A stretch of 64,000 nt of DNA from Thermovorax subterraneus (GTDB taxonomy: Bacteria > Bacillota > Thermosediminibacteria > Thermosediminibacterales > Thermosediminibacteraceae): the NCBI GenBank assembly GCA_021608145.1, contig JAKIHM010000004.1:81556-145555 (forward strand), given 5' to 3'. This document shows, in pieces, positions 55,570-63,573 of the stretch. The notes below the pieces were generated by a model. That model was not told the origin of the DNA. It did no database searches and was given only the letters and a program-made list of their open reading frames with translations. A program made the position numbers and the translations under genes. The stretch's first letter is position 1. Each line of letters begins with the position of its first letter.

Positions 55570-55929
55570 ATGGCTGAAGTAAAAGTGGTAAATATTAAGG
55601 ATGTCGAGGGAGAGTACAGGGAACCTGCAAGAAAGTCGTGGATTTTAGTTTCGGAAAAGACGGTAGGGGCAAAGAATCTTGCAGTGGGAATAAACGAGAC
55701 CTATGTAGGGAGTATGGTTCCTGAACACAAGCATGAGAAAGAAGAAGAGGTCATGTACTTCTTCCAGGGCAGGGGTAAGTTTATTACAAAGGACAGGGAA
55801 ATTCCTATTGAACCCGGTGTTTGCATCTACAATCCTCCAGGAGAATATCACTCAATCGTCAATACCGGGGATGAACCCTTGAAGTTTATCTGGATTTATT
55901 CGCCGCAGTTGGAAAGCCACAGGAAGTAA
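55570..55929 (+). CDS. Cupin-domain protein
   Basis: A 119-residue single-domain cupin: VPEHKHEKEEEVMYFFQGRGKF (metal-binding H-x-H...E) and PPGEYHSIVNTGDEPLKFIWIYSP (second His). Sugar-isomerase-like or metal-binding role, substrate unknown. AGAAAGGAG precedes ATG. Confidence 0.83.
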   Translation: MAEVKVVNIKDVEGEYREPARKSWILVSEKTVGAKNLAVGINETYVGSMVPEHKHEKEEEVMYFFQGRGKFITKDREIPIEPGVCIYNPPGEYHSIVNTGDEPLKFIWIYSPQLESHRK

Positions 55930-55954
55930 ACTGTGGGAAAATAAGATCAAAATA

Positions 55955-55989
55955 GCCGGTGGGTGGATATAATTAAATCACCCGCCGGC
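55955..55989 (+). other. Intercistronic hairpin before dctQ
   Basis: GCCGGTGGGTG (55955-55965) pairs with CACCCGCCGGC (55979-55989), 11 bp with one G-U, and no U-tract follows. Probable processing or stability element between the enzyme genes and the transporter genes. Confidence 0.55.
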
Positions 55990-56017
55990 ATAGAAAATAG
56001 CTGGAGGTTTCGGGGAT

Positions 56018-56497
56018 ATGAAAATAATAAAATGGCTGGATGATCATTTTGAGGAATATGTATTAAGTATATTGCTCGCCCTTATTGCCTGCGTAATGAT
56101 GCTTCAAGTGATAATGAGGTATGTCTTTAATTCGTCATTATCCTGGGCAGAGGAACTTTCCCGCTACGCTTTCGTATGGTCGGCTTTTTTAAGCATAGGG
56201 TACACGATAAAGGAAAAGACGATTCTAAAAGTAGATACATTCATTGGAATACTGCCGAAAACATTGAAGAAAATTGCAAGAATATTGGTAGTTTGCGTTA
56301 ATATAGCATTTTTTGTATTTCTCTTTATTAATTCGGTTCCTGTTGTAGAAAAAATAATGCTAAGCAAACAGATTAGTCCTGCGATGGGAATTCCTATGTA
56401 TGCCATTTACAGTGCCACAGTAGTGGGATTTCTTTTGGCTGCTGCAAGGTCATTGCAGGATGCAATAAAATTAACAAAAGAGATTTCAGAAAAGTAG
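56018..56497 (+). CDS. dctQ: TRAP transporter small membrane subunit DctQ
   Basis: A 159-residue protein with four membrane helices, motif SSLSWAEELSRYAFVWSAFLS typical of DctQ. Works with DctM and DctP in Na+-coupled uptake of carboxylates or sugar acids. GCTGGAGG precedes ATG. Confidence 0.9.
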   Translation: MKIIKWLDDHFEEYVLSILLALIACVMMLQVIMRYVFNSSLSWAEELSRYAFVWSAFLSIGYTIKEKTILKVDTFIGILPKTLKKIARILVVCVNIAFFVFLFINSVPVVEKIMLSKQISPAMGIPMYAIYSATVVGFLLAAARSLQDAIKLTKEISEK

Positions 56498-56534
56498 CCT
56501 CATTTTTGATATTGTTAATTTGGAGGTAAATCAA

Positions 56535-57830
56535 ATGGCTATTCAGATGTTTGGCATATTGATAATCGGGCTTTTATTGAGTATCCCGATAGCGATATCG
56601 CTAGGTCTAGCAACCATTTACCCGGGACTTTTAAATCCACATTTTGCTGGGAACATACAATTTGTAATTCGCAATATGGTAAGTGCATTAGATAGCACCC
56701 CTATACTTGCGATTCCAATGTTTATACTCTCTGGAGACATAATGACGAAAGGAAAAATCTCCGAAAAATTATTCAATTTCTTCGCATATTTTGTGGGTAA
56801 TAAAACTGCCGGAATGCCAATTGCTGCTATTATAACTGCACTGTTTTACGGAGCGATTTCAGGTTCCGGAGTGGCAACAACTGCTGCGGTAGGAGGAATG
56901 GCGATACCGTTTTTGGTGTCGTTGGGCTACGATAAGGTTTACAGCGCTGCGATGATTGCGACGGCAGGAGGCTTGGGAGTAATAATACCTCCGAGCATTC
57001 CGTTCGTAACTTACGGTGTGGTAACGGGAGTTTCCATAGGCAGTCTGTTTATTGCGGGCATATTCCCCGGGATTTTAATAGGACTTTCTCTAATGGTCTA
57101 CGCCTACATTTATGCCAAAAGATATGGTGAAGACAAAGAAAAAATTCTAGATAGATATAAATCATTGAGGCAAAAAGGCTTTTTCAATCTTTTTAGAGAA
57201 AGTTTCTGGGCTTTGCTGACACCAGTGATCATACTCGGAGGTATATACAGTGGTGTGGTAACTCCTACAGAGGCAGCGGTAATATCTGTATTCTACTCAA
57301 TTTTGGTATGCCTATTTGTATATAAGACATTAAAGCCTGGAGATATCTTAAATATTCTAAGAAATTCCGTTAAGTCCTACGCGCCAATTGTAGTTTTGCT
57401 CTCTCTTGCTATAGTATTCGGTCGAGTTTTAGCATTGCTTCAGGCCCCTGTTCTCTTAAGAGATTTTATCGTCGCGAATTTCGGAAACAATTGGATAATG
57501 TTCCTGCTGGTATTAAATATAATATTGCTCATCTTAGGTATGTTTATGGACGTGGGGCCAGCCATAGCAATACTTGCTCCTATGTTGTTGCCTTCAGCTG
57601 TAGCTATGGGTATTAATCCGATTCACTTAGGTGTAATAATGGTGTGCAACCTTGCAGTAGGGATGGTTACGCCGCCCTTTGGAGTAAATCTTTTTGTAGC
57701 TGCGCCCTTGATAAAAGATGAGGTAATGAAAATTGGAAAAAAGGCAATACCATTTATAATATCGTTCATTATTGCGCTTTTTATTATAACCTACGTTCCC
57801 TCTTTAAGCCTTGTGCTGCTTCAAAAATAA
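56535..57830 (+). CDS. dctM: TRAP transporter large permease subunit DctM
   Basis: About 431 residues and 11-12 membrane helices: LSIPIAISLGL, SALDSTPILAIPMFILSGDIM, GAISGSGVATTAAVGG, IIPPSIPFVTYGVVTG, NLAVGMVTPPFGVNLFVA. Full-length permease. ATG 56535 is chosen (GGAGG eight bases upstream); TTG 56520 precedes that site. Confidence 0.92.
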   Translation: MAIQMFGILIIGLLLSIPIAISLGLATIYPGLLNPHFAGNIQFVIRNMVSALDSTPILAIPMFILSGDIMTKGKISEKLFNFFAYFVGNKTAGMPIAAIITALFYGAISGSGVATTAAVGGMAIPFLVSLGYDKVYSAAMIATAGGLGVIIPPSIPFVTYGVVTGVSIGSLFIAGIFPGILIGLSLMVYAYIYAKRYGEDKEKILDRYKSLRQKGFFNLFRESFWALLTPVIILGGIYSGVVTPTEAAVISVFYSILVCLFVYKTLKPGDILNILRNSVKSYAPIVVLLSLAIVFGRVLALLQAPVLLRDFIVANFGNNWIMFLLVLNIILLILGMFMDVGPAIAILAPMLLPSAVAMGINPIHLGVIMVCNLAVGMVTPPFGVNLFVAAPLIKDEVMKIGKKAIPFIISFIIALFIITYVPSLSLVLLQK

Positions 57831-57932
57831 CTTGGCAGAAATTTTGAATTGGAGGTGAGAAGGAGAAAAAAATTATTAATAAATTAATAAATTAATTCTT
57901 TAAGAACATAATGGCAAGGGGGTTTGGAAACT

Positions 57933-58988
57933 GTGAAGAAAATTAAAGCAATATCATTAATCCTTGTGGTATTGATGTTGGCGATGAGCCTGACCGCCTG
58001 CGGAGGGGCAAAGAATGAATCATCTTCACAATCCCAACAGAGCAGTTCTGAACCAGAGTACACTCTGCAACTTGCCGGTGCTTATCCGTCTACGGGGGAA
58101 ACGCCGAGGGCTAAAGCAAGTGCAATGATAAAAGATTTAATCGAGAAAAAGTCCAATGGCAAAATTAAGGTTGAACTATATTTGGACAGTCAGCTTGGCG
58201 GAGATAGGGAAACATTAGAAAGCTGTCAGGCTGGAAATATAGCGATGGTATCTGCAACTACGGCCCCGGCCGTAAACTTCATTCCGAAGCTTGCAGTATT
58301 TGACATACCGATGCTCTTTGACAACCTCGACATTGCAAAGAAAGTTCTTTCAGGAGAGTTTAGGGAAAAGTTGGCTCAAGAGTACGAAAAAGCTGGATTT
58401 AAGCTGCTACTAATGGTTCCGATAAGCTACCGCGAAATGACTGCTAACAAAGCAATAAACAATATAAACGATTTTAAAGGAATAAAGATTAGGACTATGG
58501 AAAACAAGTACCACATGGAATTCTGGAAGAATTTAGGTGCTAATCCCACGCCGCTTAACTTCAGCGAGCTTTATATAGCGTTGCAACAGGGGACTGTAGA
58601 TGCTCAGGAAAACCCGTATGACATTTTGCTGGCAAATAAATTCTATGAGGTCCAAAAATATATAAATCATACCCACCACATTGCTTTCGTTCACACTGTT
58701 GTAATGAATAAGAATCTGTACGATAGCATGCCTGATGAGTACAAGAAGATAATTGATGAAAGCATGAACGAAGTGAGTGAATTCTTGTTCAACGAATCAA
58801 AAGCTCAGAACGAAAAAATGCTTTCTGAACTCAAGAATAAAGGAATGCAGGTTGTTGAACTGTCTGAAGACGTGAAGGCCAAAATGAAAGAAGCAGCAGA
58901 CAAAGTAGCTGATATGGTACGAAAAGATGTAGGTAGCGATTTTGTTGATGAGTTGTTCAAGGCGATAGAAGACGCAAAGAAGCAGTAA
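57933..58988 (+). CDS. dctP: TRAP transporter substrate-binding lipoprotein DctP
   Basis: A 351-residue binding protein. Lipoprotein signal: hydrophobic segment then LTACGGAK (cysteine at about residue 23). DctP-type motifs are GGDRETLESCQAGNIAM, IKIRTMENKYHMEFWKNLGANPTPL and QQGTVDAQENPYDI. The ligand is probably a sugar acid or other carboxylate. GTG 57933 is chosen over TTG 57924, which is too close to AAGGGGG. Order Q-M-P. Confidence 0.9.
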   Translation: MKKIKAISLILVVLMLAMSLTACGGAKNESSSQSQQSSSEPEYTLQLAGAYPSTGETPRAKASAMIKDLIEKKSNGKIKVELYLDSQLGGDRETLESCQAGNIAMVSATTAPAVNFIPKLAVFDIPMLFDNLDIAKKVLSGEFREKLAQEYEKAGFKLLLMVPISYREMTANKAINNINDFKGIKIRTMENKYHMEFWKNLGANPTPLNFSELYIALQQGTVDAQENPYDILLANKFYEVQKYINHTHHIAFVHTVVMNKNLYDSMPDEYKKIIDESMNEVSEFLFNESKAQNEKMLSELKNKGMQVVELSEDVKAKMKEAADKVADMVRKDVGSDFVDELFKAIEDAKKQ

Positions 58989-59022
58989 AAAAGTAGTTTT
59001 GATAGTTTTGCGTATGAATTCT

Positions 59023-59057
59023 GCGGGGCTTGAATCAATTGAAGGATCAAGCCCCGC
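59023..59057 (+). other. Intercistronic hairpin after dctP
   Basis: GCGGGGCTTGA (59023-59033) pairs perfectly with TCAAGCCCCGC (59047-59057); GAAAATGAC follows, not a U-tract. It may protect the 3' end of the transporter mRNA or act as a weak terminator. Confidence 0.6.
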
Positions 59058-59114
59058 GAAAATGACAGAAAGCGATAAAACAATACGGTGATTAACGGAG
59101 CAAGGAGGATAATT

Positions 59115-60146
59115 ATGAAAGCCTTAGTTTATATGGGCCCTTATGATATCAGGTATATGGATGTAGAGACTCCGGAGCCAAAAGAAAACGAGGTTCTAAT
59201 AAAGGTGAAGGCTGTATCGATCTGCGGTTCTGACCTTACAGGATACAAAGGCGAGTCGGCGATGCGAGTGCCACCGCTTATCATGGGCCATGAATTTTCC
59301 GGGGAAATTGCAAAATTGGGTGAGAAAGTAGAAGGCCTTAAGGTAGGAGACAGGGTTATAGTTGAAACCAATCTTTACTGCGGCTATTGTGCTGACTGCA
59401 AGGCGGGCTTCAGCAATGTTTGCGATAACAGGAAGATAATAGGGACCACCATGAAAGCCGGTTCTTACAACGGCGCTATGGCCGAATATGTGGTGGCTCC
59501 TGCCGAGAAAGTAATGCTCCTTCCGGACAACGTCTCGTTCAACGCAGCCGCTCTTACCGAACCCCTTGCAATTTCGCTTCGGGCAACGAAGCACGCAGGT
59601 GACTTAAAAGATAAGATAGTTGCGGTATACGGAGCAGGTCCGATAGGACTCCTCACAATTCAGTGTGCGAAGTTTTTCGGCGCAAAGAGGATTATCGTGA
59701 TGGACATAATTAGAGACAGGCTGGAAATGGCTAAAAAATGCGGAGCTACGGACGTGATTGATTCAAAAGAAGAAATGATTAAGTTCGCTCGGGAAGTGAC
59801 GGAAGGGGTAGGCGTGGATGTGGTATTCGATGCCGTCGGGGTTACAGATACTGTAAATGGCAGCGTAGAAATAGTGAGAAATGGCGGCAAGGTAGTGTGG
59901 ATAGGATTAGGGGCCGCTAAGGTTGACTTTGACTACAAGCATGCCGTGTGCAAGGAGATTACTTTCCATTGCAGCTATATGTACACCACCGAAATGAGAG
60001 AGGGCCTGGAAATGATTAAAACGGGCAGGATGAACGTAGAACAGATAATTACCGGTATCTATCATATGAGCGAGGGACCAAGAATTTTTGAAGAACTTGC
60101 ATCGAGGAAATCTAAGGATATAAAAGTCATCCTGTACAATGATTGA
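59115..60146 (+). CDS. Zinc-dependent sugar/polyol dehydrogenase (MDR family), copy 1
   Basis: A 343-residue medium-chain dehydrogenase. Catalytic zinc motifs SICGSDLTGYKG and GHEFSGE, structural zinc cysteines CGYCADCKAGFSNVC, NAD motif VYGAGPIGLL. Similar to threonine or sorbitol/L-idonate dehydrogenases and IolM-type proteins. Oxidises a hydroxyl of the sugar-acid substrate. ATG 59115 after AAGGAGG. Confidence 0.88.
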   Translation: MKALVYMGPYDIRYMDVETPEPKENEVLIKVKAVSICGSDLTGYKGESAMRVPPLIMGHEFSGEIAKLGEKVEGLKVGDRVIVETNLYCGYCADCKAGFSNVCDNRKIIGTTMKAGSYNGAMAEYVVAPAEKVMLLPDNVSFNAAALTEPLAISLRATKHAGDLKDKIVAVYGAGPIGLLTIQCAKFFGAKRIIVMDIIRDRLEMAKKCGATDVIDSKEEMIKFAREVTEGVGVDVVFDAVGVTDTVNGSVEIVRNGGKVVWIGLGAAKVDFDYKHAVCKEITFHCSYMYTTEMREGLEMIKTGRMNVEQIITGIYHMSEGPRIFEELASRKSKDIKVILYND

Positions 60147-60167
60147 GTTTATTTTATAAAATGAAAG

Positions 60168-60193
60168 AGATATATCATTTAATTGATATATCA
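60168..60193. promoter_or_regulatory. Operator TGATATATCA, copy C (double)
   Basis: AGATATATCA (60168-60177, one mismatch) and TGATATATCA (60184-60193, perfect), 16 bases apart, about 65 bases before the hydrolase gene. A further ATATCATAT lies at 60200. Indicates that the hydrolase is controlled with the rest of the cluster. Confidence 0.6.
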
Positions 60194-60255
60194 ATAAAAT
60201 ATCATATGGGTAGAAAAAACATCGCAACAAAAAACATGAAAGGGAGGAATATTAA

Positions 60256-61218
60256 ATGGGCGAATGGAAATTTCCAAACGAAGGCTGCCTTGAAAAACCA
60301 AACAAAATGTACTATCACACAATGACTAAAAAGGACGTTGAGGAGAGGCTCAAGGTCAACGACATTATCATAATACCTGTAGGCTCTACAGAAAATCATG
60401 GCAATGCAGGTCCGATGGGAGAAGATACTTTTATCGTTACGAGGATTGCAGAAATGGTTGCTGCTAAGGCAGGTTGTACCATCGCATCACCGCTTTGGTA
60501 TGGTTCACATCCCTTCCATCACATTGGGCAACCAGGAACGGTACCTCTGCCTGATGATGTCTTTGCAGCAATGATAAGGGCCATTATTTCTGGGTATTGG
60601 AACACAGGATTTAGAAAACAAATATTCATAAGCATGCACGGTCAGGAATACATCATTCCTTCTGCTATACAAGAATGGGCTAAAAAATATCAAGTGCCTG
60701 CGTTGATATTATTCGTTGATCTGCCAAGGGTCATGGGACAAACTTTGATGGATAAAGAACATGGTGGGCCTTTTGAGACACCATTCCAGCATGCTGATGA
60801 GGCTGAGACATCGATTTCTCTGGCGCTTTTCCCAGAATTCTGCGACATGGAAAATGCTGAAGATACGGAAGTTAAGGGATATCTACCTCCGGGACACGTG
60901 GATAAGGGCGGGGACATTTACGGATACCCAATACCCGGCCACTGCCAGGTCGGCAATGTAGGAATAGAATGCATAACCGCTCCTGAAGGTGTTTTAGGTA
61001 AAGCCACTAAAGCTAGTGCAGAGAAGGCAAGGGCTTGTATCGAAAGGGCTTGCGATTATCTGTTGAAGCTTCACAATGACATATTAAGCATATTCCCGCC
61101 GGGCAAACTGCCCGATGCCAGCAGGATTACCCAAAGAGATCCGAAGGAAATAGAAGCCCTCTTGAAAGGGCCAACGAAGGGTGGAAAGCATATCTACACG
61201 ATAGCTTGGCCGTCATAA
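60256..61218 (+). CDS. Creatininase-fold hydrolase, IolN-like (3-dehydro-scyllo-inosose hydrolase type)
   Basis: A 320-residue creatininase-family metal hydrolase: IIPVGSTENHGNAGPMGEDTF (Glu, His, Asp ligands), GSHPFHHIGQPGT, ISMHGQEYIIPSA, and HADEAETSISLALFPEF. Creatininase-family amidohydrolases normally open a ring. The PGTVPLP and LPPGHVDKGG segments recall proteins annotated as inosose hydrolases of inositol-type pathways, where genes for Zn-dehydrogenases and TIM-barrel epimerases sit next to it, as here. The exact substrate is inference. Confidence 0.78.
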   Translation: MGEWKFPNEGCLEKPNKMYYHTMTKKDVEERLKVNDIIIIPVGSTENHGNAGPMGEDTFIVTRIAEMVAAKAGCTIASPLWYGSHPFHHIGQPGTVPLPDDVFAAMIRAIISGYWNTGFRKQIFISMHGQEYIIPSAIQEWAKKYQVPALILFVDLPRVMGQTLMDKEHGGPFETPFQHADEAETSISLALFPEFCDMENAEDTEVKGYLPPGHVDKGGDIYGYPIPGHCQVGNVGIECITAPEGVLGKATKASAEKARACIERACDYLLKLHNDILSIFPPGKLPDASRITQRDPKEIEALLKGPTKGGKHIYTIAWPS

Positions 61219-61252
61219 GCTAAGCGCAAAAATAAAGGTGCATTAGTTAAAA

Positions 61253-61283
61253 AAGGACGTGGCAGAATAATTGCCACGTCCTT
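61253..61283 (+). other. Intercistronic hairpin before the second dehydrogenase
   Basis: AAGGACGTGGCA (61253-61264) pairs perfectly with TGCCACGTCCTT (61272-61283), loop GAATAAT. ATACAAAAAA follows on the + strand, whereas A-rich sequence upstream gives a T-tract on the minus strand. Likely a processing or stability hairpin. Confidence 0.55.
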
Positions 61284-61310
61284 ATACAAAAAACTGGAGG
61301 TAATTAAAAT

Positions 61311-62357
61311 ATGGATAAGATGAAGGCTGTGGTTTTCTATGGCCCCGGCGATATGAGGTATGAAGAGGTTCCGAAGCCCGTTCCAAAAGAAGGCGAGGTG
61401 TGCATAAAGGTTAAATACGCTTCTATTTGCGGCTCCGATGTAGAAGAATACAAAATAGGTTCTGATAGGGCAAGGCCTCCTCTAATCTTCGGTCACGAGT
61501 TTTCCGGCGAAGTCGTCGAAGTGGGGCCCGGAGTGTCTAAGGAAAGAATTGGCCAGAGGGTAAGCGTAAACCCAATACTGTACTGCGGGAAATGCTATTA
61601 CTGCAAAAAGGGAATGATAAATTTATGCAATAACAGGAGAAGCGTTGGCAGGACTTTGGGAGTGGAAAGGAAAAGGTGTGATGGCGGATTTGCGGAGTAC
61701 GTCTGCGTCCCGGAATTTTCGTTGGTCCCTCTAAAAGAAGGGGTAACGTATGAGGAAGGTGCGCTTCTAGAGCCGCTTGCCGTTTGCTACTGTGCGGCCA
61801 AGGAAGGGAACTTTGAAAAAGGAGAAAATGTCTTGGTAATAGGGGCGGGTCCGATAGGACTGATGATAATAAAGTATTTAAAAATACTGGGTTCTGGTAA
61901 AATTGTGGCTACCGATGTAGTTGATTTCAGGCTGGATGCTGCAAAAAAATGTGGGGCTGATTACACAATAAATGTGAAAAACGAATCTCTCGGAAAAGCC
62001 CTTGAGTTGACCGATAAAGTTGGTTTCGACAGGGTAATAGTTACGGCAGGTGCCCCGGGCGTCATAAATGACTCGATAAAGCTTGTGAGAAACGGCGGAG
62101 GAATAGTATTGGTCTCACTAATAAGGGAGAATGTAGAAATTAATCCCACCGATATAGTGGGACGGAAACTTTCAATATACGGCAGTTATATGTTTACTAA
62201 CGAAATGCATGAAGTAATGGAGTATATTGTGGAGAAAAAGTTGGATGTCAGTAATATTATTTCATCGGTGCATCCTCTTTCAGAAACTCCTGAATTGTTT
62301 AAAATTCTCGCATCCGGAAACAATAGCGAAATAAAGGTATTGATACAGGTGGACTGA
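61311..62357 (+). CDS. Zinc-dependent sugar/polyol dehydrogenase (MDR family), copy 2
   Basis: A 348-residue paralogue of the enzyme at 59115: SICGSDVEEYKIG, GHEFSGEVVEVG, CGKCYYCKKGMINLC and VIGAGPIGLMI. Catalytic and structural zinc residues are complete. The two proteins have clearly diverged, suggesting different positions or intermediates are oxidised. AAACTGGAGG precedes ATG. Confidence 0.88.
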   Translation: MDKMKAVVFYGPGDMRYEEVPKPVPKEGEVCIKVKYASICGSDVEEYKIGSDRARPPLIFGHEFSGEVVEVGPGVSKERIGQRVSVNPILYCGKCYYCKKGMINLCNNRRSVGRTLGVERKRCDGGFAEYVCVPEFSLVPLKEGVTYEEGALLEPLAVCYCAAKEGNFEKGENVLVIGAGPIGLMIIKYLKILGSGKIVATDVVDFRLDAAKKCGADYTINVKNESLGKALELTDKVGFDRVIVTAGAPGVINDSIKLVRNGGGIVLVSLIRENVEINPTDIVGRKLSIYGSYMFTNEMHEVMEYIVEKKLDVSNIISSVHPLSETPELFKILASGNNSEIKVLIQVD

Positions 62358-62387
62358 TTTAAATTTGAAACAAGAGGTGGACTTTTT

Positions 62388-63191
62388 ATGAAAATGAAGC
62401 TGTCTTGTTTTGGGAAAATAAAAGATATTGATGACATAGCCAGGGCAGGGTATGATTGTGCAGAATTGCAGATTAGAGAAATTATGGAATTGAGTGAAGA
62501 TGAGTACAAAGAAGCACTGAAAAAGGTGAAAGATTCTGGGATTACGTGCGAAGTTTTCGATAATCCCATTCCATTGACCGAGTCTATAACTTCGCCCGAC
62601 TTTGATATGAATTATTGGACGGAATACCTGAAAAAAGGTGCGTATCGGACGGCGGAAATGGGAGCTCGATATTATGTATTCGGCAATGGAAAATCCCGCA
62701 GCCTGCCAACGGAAGGTGACGTAAGCGGGGCCTATGAAAAGCTTATGACATTTTTGAATATCCTCTGCGATATAACTGCAGAGTACAATATAACTGTGCT
62801 TTTAGAACCCCTAGCAAAGAGCATCTCCAATTTTATCAATACTATTCCCGAGGCGGTGGAGTTCATAGAGAAATTTGGAAGGTACAATTTGAAAACCATG
62901 TGCGATTTTAGGTATCTTCCGGCAATGAACAGGGATGTGGAGGATATAGCAAACTACGAAAAATACATAAAGCACATTCATGTAGACAATCCCCTTTCGA
63001 ACTTCCCGGAGAGATTCGTCCCCAGCCTGGATGATGGTTATGACTACACGCCACTTATAAATGTGCTCAAGAAAATATGCTATAAAGAAATCATCTCCAT
63101 AGAAGCTAGTGTGTTTAAAGATTTCAAAGAAGATATAAAGAGAGGAATAGAATTTTTCAAGCATTTCGGCATAGAGCCTTACAGAAATTAG
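62388..63191 (+). CDS. TIM-barrel sugar isomerase/epimerase (AP-endonuclease-2 fold)
   Basis: A 267-residue xylose-isomerase-like barrel. Metal-site residues appear in order: LLEPLAKS (Glu), MCDFRYL (Asp), IKHIHVDNPL (His) and ISIEASVF (Glu). Family includes IolE/IolI/IolO and tagaturonate/fructuronate-type epimerases. Fits a ketose-acid epimerisation in this pathway. AAGAGGTGG precedes ATG. Last gene of the cluster. Confidence 0.83.
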   Translation: MKMKLSCFGKIKDIDDIARAGYDCAELQIREIMELSEDEYKEALKKVKDSGITCEVFDNPIPLTESITSPDFDMNYWTEYLKKGAYRTAEMGARYYVFGNGKSRSLPTEGDVSGAYEKLMTFLNILCDITAEYNITVLLEPLAKSISNFINTIPEAVEFIEKFGRYNLKTMCDFRYLPAMNRDVEDIANYEKYIKHIHVDNPLSNFPERFVPSLDDGYDYTPLINVLKKICYKEIISIEASVFKDFKEDIKRGIEFFKHFGIEPYRN

Positions 63192-63217
63192 AGAAGTTGA
63201 GCAAATATTTTATCCTT

Positions 63218-63336
63218 GTAATTGCTTTACTTTAGAAAACCGAGGGGATAGAGCAATTACGCTAGGGCCGAGAATGTTATTAGTGAAAACAAATGTCACG
63301 TTCACTTTGTTCTCAATTTTGTTAGTCTATCCCCTC
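63218..63336 (+). ncRNA. Pseudoknot-type structured element
   Basis: Stem 1: GTAATTGC (63218-63225) with GCAATTAC (63253-63260). Stem 2: GAGGGGATAGA (63242-63252) with TCTATCCCCTC (63326-63336). Stem 2's left arm is in the loop of stem 1 and directly abuts its right arm, an H-type pseudoknot with coaxial stacking. Inside stem 2, GAGAA/TTCTC and AGTGAA/TTCACT form a further hairpin (63270-63315). The gap 63192-63573 contains no recognisable protein gene. Confidence 0.45.
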
Positions 63337-63419
63337 TTTGCTGTGCTTTAAGTATACAGTATGCTTATGATAATGCTGAGGCTTTATTATAATTGAATCC
63401 CTATTAAAGTAAGTTTTGC

Positions 63420-63433
63420 TCCTAATATAAGGA
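63420..63433. promoter_or_regulatory. Operator-like near-palindrome, copy 1
   Basis: TCCTAATATAAGGA, differing at one base from the perfect palindrome at 63544-63557, 124 bases upstream of it. Confidence 0.45.
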
Positions 63434-63542
63434 GAGCTGGGTATCTAAGAGGTCTTTCATTCTGCATAAAGGTTGCTCGCTTATATAATAAAGGCTGATA
63501 CAAAAATTGGAAAGCAGAATTGCCTAAAAAACATCAATTCAG

Positions 63543-63558
63543 ATCCTAATATTAGGAT
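63543..63558. promoter_or_regulatory. Operator-like palindrome, copy 2
   Basis: ATCCTAATATTAGGAT, a perfect 16-bp palindrome directly before the AAAGGG ribosome site of the carboxyltransferase gene. Confidence 0.5.
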
Positions 63559-63573
63559 AAAAGGGTGAAAGGC

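Noticed and set aside
57063..57078. Second Noc-site-like sequence around CCCCGGGA in dctM
   Set aside because: Several mismatches to ATTTCCCGGGAAAT and a coding context; probably chance.
57850..57900. Ribosome-site-like GGAGGTGAGAAGGAG followed by a tiny frame before dctP
   Set aside because: The frame ends after about ten codons in AT-rich repeats, and the true dctP signal is further down at 57916-57922.
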